The notes beneath the pieces were generated by a model. The model had not been told where the DNA came from and did not search any database. It saw only the letters and a program-made list of their open reading frames with translations. Source: Dokdonella sp. (GTDB lineage Bacteria; Pseudomonadota; Gammaproteobacteria; Xanthomonadales; Rhodanobacteraceae). Taken from it: 64,000 bases of DNA. The stretch lies in NCBI RefSeq assembly GCF_019634845.1, contig NZ_JAHCAQ010000016.1, positions 1-64,000 of the forward strand. Direction: 5' to 3'. Below are positions 36,113-45,405 of this stretch, piece after piece (the first letter of the stretch is position 1; each line of letters opens with the position of its first letter). The position numbers and the translations under genes were made by a program.

Positions 36113-37906
36113 TCAGCGCCCGCGCAGGAACAGGCGGTCCAGATCGGCGATCGCCAACTGCACCCAGGTTGGCCGACCGTGGTTGCACTGGGCCGAGCGC
36201 TCGGTCGCTTCCATCTCGCGCAGCAGCGCGTTCATCTCGGGAATCGTCAGCCGGCGGTTGGCGCGCACCGAACCGTGGCAGGCCATCGTCGCCAGCAGTT
36301 CGTTGCTGCTTTCCTCGACGCGACGCGACTGGCCATGCACGGCGAGGTCGGCGATCACGTCGCGCACGAGTCCGGTCACGTCGGCACCATCGAGCAACAC
36401 CGGGATGCGTCGCACCAGCACGCCCTGCGGGCCGCTGCGCACCACATCGAAGCCGAGCTCGGCGAACCGCGCCTGCTGCTCCTCGACGATGGCCGCCTCG
36501 CGCTCGCTCAGTGCCAGCGCGAGCGGCACCAGCAGCAGCTGCGAACGGATGCCCTCGCCTGCGCAGGCGTCCTTGAGCCTCTCGTAGGTGATGCGCTCGT
36601 GGGCGGCATGCATGTCGACCAGCACCAGTCCGTGCGCATTCTCGGCCAGCACGTAGATGCCATGCAGTTGCGCCAGCGCAAACCCGAGCGGCGGCACCTG
36701 CGTGTCATCGCTCGCTGCCAGCGTGGCCGTGGTGGGCGGTGCCGCCGGCAAACCGGGCGCTGCGCCCGGCGCCCGCCCAAGCAGGGCCGCATAGTCGGCC
36801 AGCGGCTCGCGCACACCCAGACCGAGCCCACCCTGGGCCGGCGCGTAGGCGCGCGCTGGCAGCGTGGCGGGCGGCGCGTCCGCAGCGGCCGGCAGCACCG
36901 CGCCCGCGCGTGCATGCGCGAGCGCCTCGTCGAGCGTGCGATAGAGAAAGTCGTGCACGAGCCGCCCGGCGCGGAAACGGACCTCGTGCTTGGCCGGGTG
37001 CACGTTGACGTCGACCAGCGCGGGATCGAGCTCGAGGAACAGCACGAAGGCCGCGTGGCGGCCGTGGAACAGCACGTCGGCATAGGCCTGGCGCACCGCA
37101 TGCGCCACCAGACGGTCGCGCACGAGGCGGCCGTTGACGTGGAAATACTGCTGGTCGGCCTGCGCGCGCGAGGCGGTGGGCAGACCGACCCAGCCGTGCA
37201 GGTGCAGCCCGGCCGCGGCGTGGTCGACGCGCAGGCTGTTGGCGACGAATGGCGCGCCGAGCACATCGGCCAGGCGCCGCTCGAGCTCGGCCGCCTCGCG
37301 CACGGGCTTGAACCAGCGCACCGACTTGCCGTTGTGGCCAAGGCGGAACTCGACCGCGGGCCGCGCCAGCGCCATCGACTTGACCCACTCCTCGACATGG
37401 CCGAACTCGGTGCGTTCGGCGCGCAGGAACTTGCGTCGAGCGGGCAGGTTGTAGAACAGGTCGCGCACCTCGACCGCGCTGCCCGGCGCATGCTGCGCCG
37501 GCATCGGCGCGCGCGACCGGCCAGCGTCGATCTCGATGCGCCACGCCACCTCGCTGCCGCGGCGGCGCGAGGTCAGCGCAAAGCGCGACACCGAAGCGAT
37601 CGACGGCAAGGCCTCGCCGCGGAACCCGAGTGTCGCGACGTGCTCGAGGTCGTCGAAACTGCCGATCTTGCTGGTTGCGTGCGCGCTCACGGCGAGTGGC
37701 AGGTCGTCCGGCTCGATGCCTTCGCCATCGTCGCGCACGCGGATCAGCCGCATGCCGCCCTGTTCGAGATCGATGTCGATGCGCTGCGCACCGGCATCGA
37801 GGCTGTTCTCGACCAGTTCCTTGACCACCGAGGCGGGACGCTCGATGACCTCGCCGGCGGCGATCTGGTTGACGAGTTCGGGCGGCAGCGGATGGATGCG
37901 GGACAT
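36113..37906 (-). CDS. mutL: DNA mismatch repair protein MutL
   Basis: A 597-residue GHKL ATPase linking MutS recognition to strand incision. ATPase motifs are '[20 protein letters not shown]' (I), 'DDGEGI' (II) and '[13 protein letters not shown]' (III). The C-terminal domain contains D-M-H-A-x2-E-x4-E at residues 431-442, the metal-binding endonuclease motif of MutL proteins from organisms without MutH (Q replaced by M), plus '[10 protein letters not shown]' and 'CNHGRPTW'. It is last in nnr-tsaE-amiC-mutL, 44 bases after amiC; the miaA-hfq genes that follow in E. coli are not here. Confidence 0.96.
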   Translation of the reverse strand: MSRIHPLPPELVNQIAAGEVIERPASVVKELVENSLDAGAQRIDIDLEQGGMRLIRVRDDGEGIEPDDLPLAVSAHATSKIGSFDDLEHVATLGFRGEALPSIASVSRFALTSRRRGSEVAWRIEIDAGRSRAPMPAQHAPGSAVEVRDLFYNLPARRKFLRAERTEFGHVEEWVKSMALARPAVEFRLGHNGKSVRWFKPVREAAELERRLADVLGAPFVANSLRVDHAAAGLHLHGWVGLPTASRAQADQQYFHVNGRLVRDRLVAHAVRQAYADVLFHGRHAAFVLFLELDPALVDVNVHPAKHEVRFRAGRLVHDFLYRTLDEALAHARAGAVLPAAADAPPATLPARAYAPAQGGLGLGVREPLADYAALLGRAPGAAPGLPAAPPTTATLAASDDTQVPPLGFALAQLHGIYVLAENAHGLVLVDMHAAHERITYERLKDACAGEGIRSQLLLVPLALALSEREAAIVEEQQARFAELGFDVVRSGPQGVLVRRIPVLLDGADVTGLVRDVIADLAVHGQSRRVEESSNELLATMACHGSVRANRRLTIPEMNALLREMEATERSAQCNHGRPTWVQLAIADLDRLFLRGR

Positions 37907-37950
37907 GGGCGATGCGGCGACGGCCCCGCATCATACCCGATGGTTCAGCC

Positions 37951-39315
37951 TCAACCGGACGGGATTTCCAGCACCGCGCCCACGCGCACGCGGTCGCTCG
38001 CGAGAGCGTTGGCGGCGCGCAGCTGCGTCAGGCTGACGCCATGCGCCTGCGCGATCGCGCTCAGTGTCTCGCCACGCCGCACCACGTAGCGCGCGGGCTT
38101 CTTCGCCGGCTTCGCGGCCGCCACCGCTGCCACTTCGCCCTTGCCGCGCGCGGCCTGCTGCGCAAACAGCGTGCCCGGCGGCGGGCTGGCCTGGAAATAG
38201 GCGCGCACGCCATCGAGGATCGCGTCGGCGAGCTTGTCGCGATGGCGCGGATCGGTGAGGCGTGCTTCCTCGGCCGGATTGGTGATGAAGGCCGTCTCGA
38301 CGAGCACCGAGGGCACATCGGGCGAGCGCAACACGACGAAGTTGGCGCGTTCGACGTAGTGACGATGGGTCGGGCCGAGCTTGCGCAGCGCCTGCAGCAC
38401 CTGCTCGGCGACCGCATTGCTGGCGCCCATGGTGGCGCCCTGCGACAGGTCGAGCAGCACCTTGGCCAGGGTGTCGTCCTTGTCGTCGAGCGAGATGCCG
38501 CCGACGAGGTCGGCGCGATTCTCGCGGTCGGCCAGCCAACGCGCGGCTTCGCTGCTGGCGCCGCGCGGCGACAGCACCCACACCGACGATCCGCGCGCGT
38601 CACTGTTGGTGAAGGCGTCGGCGTGGATCGAGATGAACAGGTCGGCCTTGGCCTTGCGTGCCTTCAGGTAACGCTCTTCCAGCGGGATGAAGTAATCGCC
38701 ATCGCGCGTGAGCTCGGCGCTCATGCCGGGCGCCGCGTCGATCACCTGCTTGAGCTGGCGCGCCACCGCGAGCGTGATGGTCTTCTCGCGCGTGCCGCTG
38801 GCGCCGATCGCACCCGGATCATCGCCGCCATGCCCGGCGTCGATCGCGACGATGACCTTGCGCGGCTGGCCGGTGGCGACATCGGCCACGCTCTTGACCG
38901 GCGCCGGCTTGGCCGCGCTGGCCGGATACAGGTCAACCACGAGCCGGTAGCCGAATTTGTCGGCCGGCGGCAACAGGAAGGTCTTGGGCTGCACGCCATC
39001 GGCGAGGTCGAACACGATGCGCGTGTCGTCCTTGCCTTGGCGACCGGCGCGCAGGCCCTTGAGCACGCCGACGCTGGCCGGCGTGGTGAAGTCGCTGCCC
39101 AGGCGGCTGTCGCGCAGGTCGAGCACGAGCCGCTCGGGCTTGCTCAGGCGCAGCAGTTTGTAGTCGACGCGCGAGGACACATCGAACACCACACGCGTGG
39201 ATTCGGGCCCGGCCCAAACGCGCGAGGACTGCACCTCGGCGGCCTGCAGGCTGCCGCCTGCGCCCAGCGCAGCCAGACCGATCCCGAGCCAGCGATGGCG
39301 TGCGAATCCCCACAT
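37951..39315 (-). CDS. amiC: N-acetylmuramoyl-L-alanine amidase with AMIN and LysM domains
   Basis: A 454-residue periplasmic cell-wall amidase that splits septal peptidoglycan. After a signal peptide (about 1-25) come an AMIN targeting domain ('WAGPESTRVVFDVSSRVDYK', 'RLVLDLRDSRLG'), a zinc Amidase_3 domain ('IVAIDAGHGGDDPGAIG'-type start, 'EKTITLAVARQLK', 'ISIHADAF', 'LVETAFITN') and a C-terminal LysM ('YVVRRGETLSAIAQAHGVSL'). This is the AmiB/AmiC layout, usually activated by EnvC or NlpD. Its start lies 189 bases after tsaE, so it may have its own promoter. Confidence 0.93.
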   Translation of the reverse strand: MWGFARHRWLGIGLAALGAGGSLQAAEVQSSRVWAGPESTRVVFDVSSRVDYKLLRLSKPERLVLDLRDSRLGSDFTTPASVGVLKGLRAGRQGKDDTRIVFDLADGVQPKTFLLPPADKFGYRLVVDLYPASAAKPAPVKSVADVATGQPRKVIVAIDAGHGGDDPGAIGASGTREKTITLAVARQLKQVIDAAPGMSAELTRDGDYFIPLEERYLKARKAKADLFISIHADAFTNSDARGSSVWVLSPRGASSEAARWLADRENRADLVGGISLDDKDDTLAKVLLDLSQGATMGASNAVAEQVLQALRKLGPTHRHYVERANFVVLRSPDVPSVLVETAFITNPAEEARLTDPRHRDKLADAILDGVRAYFQASPPPGTLFAQQAARGKGEVAAVAAAKPAKKPARYVVRRGETLSAIAQAHGVSLTQLRAANALASDRVRVGAVLEIPSG

Positions 39316-39504
39316 GGCGCGTATTCAACCCGAATCGGACCTGGAAATGCAAGCATTTTTCCTTGCAAATCCGCTAGCTGCAAAATGTTCGTGAACGCTC
39401 GTCGAGGATATGGCCGGCGCTCGGCTGCGCGCGCCCGGCCGCCATCGAGCGCCGCCCCGGCGCACCCCGGGCACGAACGGACCGCGCCGCGATGGCGGCG
39501 CGCT

Positions 39505-39978
39505 TCAGTGCCGCGCCAGCAAGCCCGCGTCGGCGAGCAGCTGCCTGCCGCGCGCCGTGGCGTCGATCGACAGGTCACGCCGTCCACCCGCATGGTGCAG
39601 ATGCACGATCAGGTCGGGCATCGGCAGCAGGCCGGCGCCGCGCTCGGGCCACTCCACCACGAGCAGCGCCGTCGGGTCGGCCAGTTCGCCCAGTCCAAGC
39701 CATTCGAGCTCCTGCGGATCGGCGATGCGATACAGGTCCAGATGATGGATGTCGCGCTGCGCGACGCGATACGACTCGATCAGGCTGTAGGTGGGGCTCT
39801 TGACTCGCTCGCCCACGCCGAGCGCCTTGAGCAGGGCGCGTGCGAACGTGGTCTTGCCGGCACCGAGCTCGCCGCGCAGATGCACGACGGCGCCGCCACG
39901 CAGCGCCGGCGCGAGGCGCTGCGCGAGGGCGACCAGCGCGGCTTCGTCGAGGTTCTGCAACTGCACGGCCGCGTTCAT
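39505..39978 (-). CDS. tsaE: tRNA threonylcarbamoyladenosine biosynthesis ATPase TsaE
   Basis: A 157-residue P-loop ATPase assisting TsaB-TsaD in t6A37 modification. Walker A is G36-E-L-G-A-G-K-T-T44; 'VKSPTYSLIESY' and 'HHLDLYRIADPQELEWLGL' are TsaE landmarks. The ATG at 39978 overlaps the nnr stop by four bases. The order nnr-tsaE-amiC-mutL is as in E. coli yjeF-tsaE-amiB-mutL. Confidence 0.95.
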   Translation of the reverse strand: MNAAVQLQNLDEAALVALAQRLAPALRGGAVVHLRGELGAGKTTFARALLKALGVGERVKSPTYSLIESYRVAQRDIHHLDLYRIADPQELEWLGLGELADPTALLVVEWPERGAGLLPMPDLIVHLHHAGGRRDLSIDATARGRQLLADAGLLARH

Positions 39979-41465
39979 GCGTCGAGTCCGTTGAGCACGC
40001 GCCGCAGGCATGGCCACAGGTCGCGGGCAACGAGTCCGCGCATGCCTTCGCGCGCGGCCAGGTCGCCCGCGCGCGCGTGGGCGGCGACGCCGACGCAGGC
40101 CGCATCCCACGCGGCCAGACCCTGCGCCATCAATGCGGCGATGACACCCGTGAGCACGTCGCCAGTGCCGCCGCTGGCCATGCCCGCGTTGCCCCACCGA
40201 CACACTGCGATGCGCCCGTCGGGTGCGGCGACGAGACTGCCGCTGCCCTTGAGCACGGCCACGCAGTCGTGGCGCTGCGCGAGCGCACGCACCGCCGCGA
40301 AACGATCGGCCTGAACGCTGCCGACCGGGCAACCGAGCAGGCGCGCGGCCTCGCCCGGATGCGGCGTGATCACGCTCGCCGCGCCGAGCGCACGCGGCGC
40401 GCGGGCCAGCAGGTTGAGCGCATCGGCATCGACGACCTGCGGCCTGGCACTGGCCAGCGCGCGCGCGAGCAGGTGCTGCGACCATTCGCTGCCGCCGAGG
40501 CCGGGACCGAGCGCAAGCACGCTGGCGCGCGCGAGCAGCGCGTCGAAGTCCTCTGCCGTCTCGACACCGCGCGCCATCGCCTCGGGCAGCGCGGCATTGA
40601 GCGCTGCGACATGCGCGCTGCGCGTGGCCACGCTGACCAGGCCCGCGCCGCTGCGCAGCGCGGCGCCAGCCGCCAGTTGCACCGCGCCACCATAGCCGGC
40701 GTCGCCACCGACCACGAGCACGTGGCCAAAACTGCCCTTGTTGCTGTCGGCGCGCCGGGCCGGCAGGGCGGCAAACACGCCGACGTCGAGCAGCATCGCC
40801 TGCGCCGCGAAGCCGGCATGCACGCTCGATGGCAGCTCGAGTAGCGCCAGCTCGCGCGCACCGCAATGATCGGCCGCGGCGCCCGTGAACAGTCCCTGCT
40901 TCCAGGCCACGAAGCAGATCGTGGCGTCGGCATGCAGCGCGACGCCGCGCGGCACGCCGCAATCGGCATCGAGTCCCGACGGCACATCGAGCGCGAGCAC
41001 GCCACCTGCCGCGGCGTTGGCCTGCGCGATGAGCCGCGCCGCCACGCCGTCGACCGCACGCGACAGGCCACTGCCGAACAGGCCATCGACGATGACGTCG
41101 GCGGCCGGCAGTTCGGTATCGTCGGTGGCGATCCACAGCGTGCCGCCCGCGGCAAGGTAGGTCGCGCGCGCGCTGGCGGCATCGCCCTGCGACTGTGCGC
41201 CGAGCGCCACCGCCAGCACCGACAGGCCAGCCTCGCACGCGAGCGCGCCAAGCAGCAGCGCGTCACCACCGTTGTTGCCGTGGCCGACCAGCAACAGCAG
41301 GCGTTGCGCGCGTGGCCAGCGCCGGCGCAGCAGCGCGAAGGCCGCCGCCGCGGCGCGCTGCATCAGCGTGCGGCCGGCAATGGCGTGGCCTTCGATCGCG
41401 GCGCGGTCGATGCGTCGCACCTGCTCGGCGCTGTAGAGTGCGCGTTGGCGCGGATCGTCTGTCAT
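39975..41465 (-). CDS. nnr: Bifunctional NAD(P)H-hydrate epimerase / ADP-dependent dehydratase
   Basis: A 496-residue repair enzyme. The N-terminal YjeF_N epimerase domain has 'LLVGHGNNGGDALLLGALAC' and 'DGLFGSGLSRAVDG'; the C-terminal ribokinase-like dehydratase has 'VVGGDAGYGGAVQLAAGAAL', 'LGPGLGGSEW', 'TPHPGEAARLLG' and 'GNAGMASGGTGDVLTGVIAA'. Together they restore NAD(P)H from its hydrates. No Shine-Dalgarno precedes the ATG; a TAGAAT box ends six bases upstream, predicting a leaderless transcript for the nnr-tsaE unit. Divergent from queG by 50 bases. Confidence 0.95.
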   Translation of the reverse strand: MTDDPRQRALYSAEQVRRIDRAAIEGHAIAGRTLMQRAAAAAFALLRRRWPRAQRLLLLVGHGNNGGDALLLGALACEAGLSVLAVALGAQSQGDAASARATYLAAGGTLWIATDDTELPAADVIVDGLFGSGLSRAVDGVAARLIAQANAAAGGVLALDVPSGLDADCGVPRGVALHADATICFVAWKQGLFTGAAADHCGARELALLELPSSVHAGFAAQAMLLDVGVFAALPARRADSNKGSFGHVLVVGGDAGYGGAVQLAAGAALRSGAGLVSVATRSAHVAALNAALPEAMARGVETAEDFDALLARASVLALGPGLGGSEWSQHLLARALASARPQVVDADALNLLARAPRALGAASVITPHPGEAARLLGCPVGSVQADRFAAVRALAQRHDCVAVLKGSGSLVAAPDGRIAVCRWGNAGMASGGTGDVLTGVIAALMAQGLAAWDAACVGVAAHARAGDLAAREGMRGLVARDLWPCLRRVLNGLDA

Positions 41466-41471
41466 CGGCGC

Positions 41472-41477
41472 ATTCTA
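41472..41477 (-). promoter_or_regulatory. TAGAAT -10 element placed for a leaderless nnr mRNA
   Basis: On the minus strand TAGAAT (41477-41472) is followed by six bases and the nnr ATG at 41465, so a normal start site would coincide with the initiation codon. No convincing -35. Confidence 0.4.
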
Positions 41478-41515
41478 TCGAGCCACCCGCATCCAATGCG
41501 CCCGCCAGCCGCCGC

Positions 41516-42589
41516 ATGATCGACCACGTCGCCCTCGTCGAGGACATCCGCCGCTGGGGCACCGAACTGGGCTTCCAGCAGATCGGCGTCGCCGGCATCG
41601 AGCTCGGCGAGGACGAAGCGCGTCTGCAGCAATGGCTGCAGGCCGGTCGCCACGGCCAGATGGACTACATGCAGCGCCACGGCGCGCTGCGCGCACGCCC
41701 CGCCGAGCTGCAACCGGGCACGCTGCGCGTGATTTCGGCACGCATGGACTACGCGCCGCCCGACATCGCAACGGCCTGGGACGTGCTCGAGGATGGTACG
41801 CGCGGCTACGTCTCGCGTTACGCGCTGGGGCGCGACTACCACAAGCTGATCCGCGGCCGCCTGCAGAAGCTCGCCGACCGCATCGCCGCGCAGATCGGCC
41901 CGTTCGGCTACCGCGCGTTCACCGATTCGGCACCGGTGCTCGAGAAACCACTGGCGCGCAACGCGGGGCTGGGCTGGGTCGGCAAGCACACCCTGCTCAT
42001 CCACCGTCAGGCCGGTTCGTATTTTTTCCTCGGCGAAATCCTCACCGATCTGCCGTTGCCGGTGGATGCGCCCGCCAGCGCCCATTGCGGCAGTTGCACG
42101 CGCTGCATCGAGGCCTGTCCCACGGGCGCCATCGTCGCTCCCTACCAGCTCGACGCGCGGCGCTGCATTTCGTATCTCACCATCGAGCTGCGCGGCGCGA
42201 TCCCGCCCGAGCTGCGACCGCTGATCGGCAACCGCATCTTCGGCTGCGACGATTGCCAGCTGGTGTGTCCATGGAACAAGTTCGCGCGGCCAACCGGCGA
42301 AGCCGACTTCAGTGAACGTCATGGCCTGGGTCGCAGCGCACTGGTCGAGCTGTTTGCCTGGAGCGAGCAGCAATTCCTGCAGCGCACCGAAGGCATGGCG
42401 ATCCGCCGCGCCGGTTATGAAGGCTGGCTGCGCAACATCGCCGTTGCGCTGGGCAATGCGCCGACCTCGCCCGCCATCGTCGCCGCGCTGCACACGCGCG
42501 CCGACGACCCCTCGGCGGTGGTGCGCGAGCATGTCGCCTGGGCACTGGCGCGCCACGCCCGCGACGACGATCAGGAGCCGGCGCGGTAG
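41516..42589 (+). CDS. queG: Epoxyqueuosine reductase QueG
   Basis: A 357-residue cobalamin- and Fe-S-dependent enzyme that makes the last step of queuosine in tRNA. 'RYALGRDYHKLIRGRLQKLA' and 'GWVGKHTLLIH' are family signatures. Two 4Fe-4S sites are formed by 'CGSCTRCIEACPTGAI' and 'CDDCQLVCPWNKF'. A HEAT-like C-terminal extension ('IVAALHTRADDPSAVVREHV') completes the chain. The start at 41516 gives the family length; the divergent neighbour is nnr, as in E. coli. Confidence 0.96.
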   Translation: MIDHVALVEDIRRWGTELGFQQIGVAGIELGEDEARLQQWLQAGRHGQMDYMQRHGALRARPAELQPGTLRVISARMDYAPPDIATAWDVLEDGTRGYVSRYALGRDYHKLIRGRLQKLADRIAAQIGPFGYRAFTDSAPVLEKPLARNAGLGWVGKHTLLIHRQAGSYFFLGEILTDLPLPVDAPASAHCGSCTRCIEACPTGAIVAPYQLDARRCISYLTIELRGAIPPELRPLIGNRIFGCDDCQLVCPWNKFARPTGEADFSERHGLGRSALVELFAWSEQQFLQRTEGMAIRRAGYEGWLRNIAVALGNAPTSPAIVAALHTRADDPSAVVREHVAWALARHARDDDQEPAR

Positions 42590-42620
42590 GCGCACGGCCG
42601 CGAGGCGACGACCGCGCGCG

Positions 42621-43160
42621 TCACAGCATGCGCTTGAGGGTGTCGTCGCGGCGGATGCGGTGGTGCCAGATCGCGGCGAGGACGTGCAGGCCGATCACCC
42701 AGTAGAACGCGGTGCCGATCGCGCCGTGCAGATCCTCCAGCGAATGCGCAAGCGGCTTGTCGACAGGCATCAGGGCCGGCAGCGCAATGCCGGTGAACGG
42801 AATCAGCACCTGCTTGCCGTCACTCCACGCGGTCATGATGCCGAGGACCGGCATCACGATGAAGAATGCATACAGCAGCAGGTGCACGGTCTTGGCCACC
42901 ACGGCGCTGAACCAGTCCAGCGGCGGCGTGATCGCGGGCGCGCCGTTGCGCTTGCGACTGACGAGTCGCCACCACGCGAGCAGGAAGATCGCGATGCCAC
43001 TCCAGAAATGTCCCTGCATCATCGCACTGCGGCCGGCACTGCCGCGCGGGAACAGGCCACGCTGCTCGATGAGCACGTAGGTCACGAGGATCAGCAGCGC
43101 CATCAGCCAATGCAGGCGGCGCAACGTGGGGGCGTAACGCGGGCGGGCTGTCGCATTCAT
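42621..43160 (-). CDS. Cytochrome b561 family protein
   Basis: A 179-residue four-helix membrane b-type cytochrome of the prokaryotic b561 (YceJ/CybB) family. Likely haem-ligand histidines lie in 'RRLHWLMALLILV' and 'MQGHFWSGIAIFLL' on the first helices, and 'KTVHLLLYAFF' and 'IGLHVLAAIWHH' on the last. Proteins of this group pass electrons between quinol and periplasmic partners and can act as superoxide oxidase. The ATG at 43160 has TGGAG upstream. Convergent with queG, 31 bases between stops. Confidence 0.88.
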   Translation of the reverse strand: MNATARPRYAPTLRRLHWLMALLILVTYVLIEQRGLFPRGSAGRSAMMQGHFWSGIAIFLLAWWRLVSRKRNGAPAITPPLDWFSAVVAKTVHLLLYAFFIVMPVLGIMTAWSDGKQVLIPFTGIALPALMPVDKPLAHSLEDLHGAIGTAFYWVIGLHVLAAIWHHRIRRDDTLKRML

Positions 43161-43304
43161 CGCATGACTCCAGTGCTGGGCCCATGCGCGAGGCGCCGGA
43201 CCGGGATCGACGAGGCGATACCGGCAACGACCGTGCGCTTGGGCGCGCACGGTGTCGCAGGCAGCCGCACCAGCTTAGCGCAGCGCCGGCAATGCCGGCG
43301 AGCC

Positions 43305-43688
43305 TCAGGCGGCGGCCTGCTTGGCGATCGAATGCTTGGTGTGGGTGACCTTGTTGTGGCGATCCACATACACCAGCGTGGGCTGGTAGTGCGCGGCCTC
43401 GGCGGCGTCGTACACGCCGTAGGCGCAGATGATGATGATGTCGCCGGGATGGGCGCGATGGGCGGCGGCGCCATTGATCGAGATCGTGCCCGAGCCTTCG
43501 TCGGCGCGGATGGCGTAGGTCGAGAAGCGCTCGCCGTTGTTGACGTTGTAGATGTGGATCTGCTCGTACTCACGGATGCCTGCCAGATCGAGCAGGTCGC
43601 CATCGATCGCGCAGGAGCCTTCGTAATGAAGCTCGGCCTGGGTGACGTTGGCGCGGTGGATCTTGGCCTTGAGCATGTTGAGCTGCAT
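43305..43688 (-). CDS. panD: Aspartate 1-decarboxylase
   Basis: A 127-residue pyruvoyl enzyme making beta-alanine for pantothenate. Self-cleavage occurs between G24 and S25 in '[20 protein letters not shown]', which becomes the pyruvoyl group. '[20 protein letters not shown]' is also diagnostic. The ATG at 43688 has GGAG upstream; an ATG four codons later is less likely. An extended -10 promoter (TGC-TATACT) lies 41 bases before the start, so panD is transcribed separately from panB-panC, about 0.86 kb away. Confidence 0.96.
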   Translation of the reverse strand: MQLNMLKAKIHRANVTQAELHYEGSCAIDGDLLDLAGIREYEQIHIYNVNNGERFSTYAIRADEGSGTISINGAAAHRAHPGDIIIICAYGVYDAAEAAHYQPTLVYVDRHNKVTHTKHSIAKQAAA

Positions 43689-43735
43689 GGACACTCCGGC
43701 GAGCATGTTGCATCGGCGCAACAAACGAGGCCAGA

Positions 43736-43744
43736 AGTATAGCA
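43736..43744 (-). promoter_or_regulatory. Extended -10 promoter of panD
   Basis: TGC-TATACT on the minus strand (43744-43736) gives a leader of about 41 bases to the panD ATG. The -35 region is weak, as is common with an extended -10. Confidence 0.55.
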
Positions 43745-43811
43745 AGTGCGCTTGGCGCGTTGCAGCATCCCGCGCCGGATCGCGACAGACGCGCGCAAGT
43801 GCTTGCACCAG

Positions 43812-43928
43812 CACAAAAAAAACCCCCGCGCGAAGATCGCTGCGAGGGTTTCAATTTTGGAGTGACGATTACCTGCGATGCGCCCTGCTGTCGTGAACCC
43901 CTGCTGTGAAGCAGGAAATCCGGACGAC
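43812..43928 (-). ncRNA. Candidate small RNA with intrinsic terminator
   Basis: In the 396-base gap between panD and the next gene, the minus strand has TATTCT (43940-43935) as a -10 box, a hairpin CCTGC-loop-GCAGG (43915-43900), and then an imperfect GC stem (43851-43842 with about 43830-43820) running into eight T (43822-43815). The predicted transcript is about 115 bases. No good ORF with ribosome-binding site occupies it. It does not resemble 6S, 4.5S, tmRNA or RNase P RNA. An alternative reading is the 3' end of the panB-panC transcript. Confidence 0.4.
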
Positions 43929-44084
43929 GTGGGGAGAATACCACAGGCCGCGAACAAAAAGCTACACCCTGTGCATGGGCGCCACACCCGCCTCGCCACG
44001 GAGCCTCTTGCGGTCGCCAGGCGGCCACCGGGCGCAGCCGGAATGGCCGCGCCGGATCACGCCATCGGCGCATCGACGCGCCAC

Positions 44085-44498
44085 TCAGAACCAGCCGCGC
44101 AGTTTGCCGGCCAGCCACGGCGCCAGTGCAGTGGTCGCCAGCACGAGCAGCCACAGGTTGCCGCCACGCATGTCGCAGGCGGCGAGGATCGCAGCCAACG
44201 GCTGGCCGCGCAGCAGGCCGAATCCGACCTCGAAGACGAGTGTCGCCAGCAGCCAGCCGGCACCGACGAGCAACAGCTCGCGCTGGCCGCACCGGCCGAG
44301 CCATGGCAGCGCCACCAGCGTCACGCCGATGATGAGCGCGGTGAGCAGCAAGCCGCTCGCCGCGAGCCCGCGCACCGCACCCAGTCGCGGCACCAACACG
44401 CTCTCGCGCAGCACGCCGTTGCCGATCGCCAGCAACAGGATCAGCAACCAGATCAGCAGCGCGATGCCGATCAGCCGACCCGTCGTCGCATCACGCAT
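44085..44498 (-). CDS. Small four-helix membrane protein, unknown
   Basis: A 137-residue hydrophobic protein with four predicted membrane segments ('GIALLIWLLILLLAIGNGVL', 'GLLLTALIIGVTLVALPWLG', 'ELLLVGAGWLLATLVFEVGF', 'LWLLVLATTALAPWLAG'). No family recognised with confidence. The ATG at 44498 has TGGAG six bases upstream; a GTG at 44510 overlaps that site and is less likely. It is 52 bases downstream of panC in the same direction, so probably the last gene of panB-panC. Confidence 0.7.
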   Translation of the reverse strand: MRDATTGRLIGIALLIWLLILLLAIGNGVLRESVLVPRLGAVRGLAASGLLLTALIIGVTLVALPWLGRCGQRELLLVGAGWLLATLVFEVGFGLLRGQPLAAILAACDMRGGNLWLLVLATTALAPWLAGKLRGWF

Positions 44499-44550
44499 CG
44501 TCGTCTCCACTCGGCAGCGCAGGCACGCTCAGCGCCATGCGCGACATCCA

Positions 44551-45405
44551 TCACGACTGGGGCTGGATCAGCGTGTTGTCGATCAGGCGCGTGCTGCCGG
44601 CGCGTACCGCCACCAGCGCCACCAGGCCAGTGCGCTCGCCCGGATCGGGCTGGCTGAGGTCGGCGGCGCGTCGCAGTACGGCGTAGTCAGGGCTCAGTCC
44701 TGCTGCGGCCAGCGCCGCCGCGGCGGCGCTTTCGACGGCAGCATGCGAGTCACCATTGCGCACGCCCTCGGCCATCGCCAGCAGCGTTGCATGGATCACG
44801 CCAGCCTTGGCGCGGGTGGCGGCGTCGAGGTATTGGTTGCGCGAACTCATGGCCAGGCCATGGGCCTCGCGCACGATCGGCGCGGCGACGATCTCGAGCG
44901 GAAAAGCCAGGTCGCGCACCAGCCGCCGGATGACGAGCAACTGCTGGTAGTCCTTCTGGCCGAACACCGCGACATCGGCCTGCACGAGGTTGAACAACTT
45001 GCCGACCACGGTGGCCACGCCGTCGAAGTGTCCGGGTCGCAAGGCACCTTCGAGCGTGGCGCCAACCACCGGCACACTGATCTTCACGCACTGCTCGACG
45101 CCGTAGGGATAGACCTCCTCGACGCTGGGCAGGAACAGCAGATCGCAGCCCGCTTCCTGCAGGCCCGCAGCGTCGGCATCGGGACTGCGCGGATAGCGCG
45201 CGAAGTCTTCGTTGGGGCCGAACTGGGTCGGGTTGACGAACACGCTGGCGACCACGCAATCGGCGTGTTCGCGCGCGAGGCGCAGCAACGAGTAGTGCCC
45301 CTCGTGCAAGTTGCCCATGGTCGGCACGAAGCCGACGCGATGGCCGGCACGCCGTGCCGCCGCCAGGCGCTGGCGCAGTTGCGCAATGGTGCGTGCGGTC
45401 TGCAT
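44551..45405 (-). CDS. panC: Pantothenate synthetase
   Basis: A 284-residue ATP-dependent ligase joining pantoate and beta-alanine. The nucleotidyl-transferase motif is 'FVPTMGNLHEGHYSLLRLA'; 'VFVNPTQFGPNEDFARYPR', 'FGQKDYQQLLVIRRLVRDL' and 'LAMSSRNQYL' complete the site. Its ATG shares one base with the panB stop (TGATG at 45407-45403), implying coupled translation. Confidence 0.97.
   Translation of the reverse strand: MQTARTIAQLRQRLAAARRAGHRVGFVPTMGNLHEGHYSLLRLAREHADCVVASVFVNPTQFGPNEDFARYPRSPDADAAGLQEAGCDLLFLPSVEEVYPYGVEQCVKISVPVVGATLEGALRPGHFDGVATVVGKLFNLVQADVAVFGQKDYQQLLVIRRLVRDLAFPLEIVAAPIVREAHGLAMSSRNQYLDAATRAKAGVIHATLLAMAEGVRNGDSHAAVESAAAAALAAAGLSPDYAVLRRAADLSQPDPGERTGLVALVAVRAGSTRLIDNTLIQPQS

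Noticed and set aside
39316-39504. Small gene between tsaE and amiC
   Set aside because: No open frame with start signals; the A/T-rich patch near 39350 more likely belongs to an amiC promoter, whose boxes I could not place with confidence.
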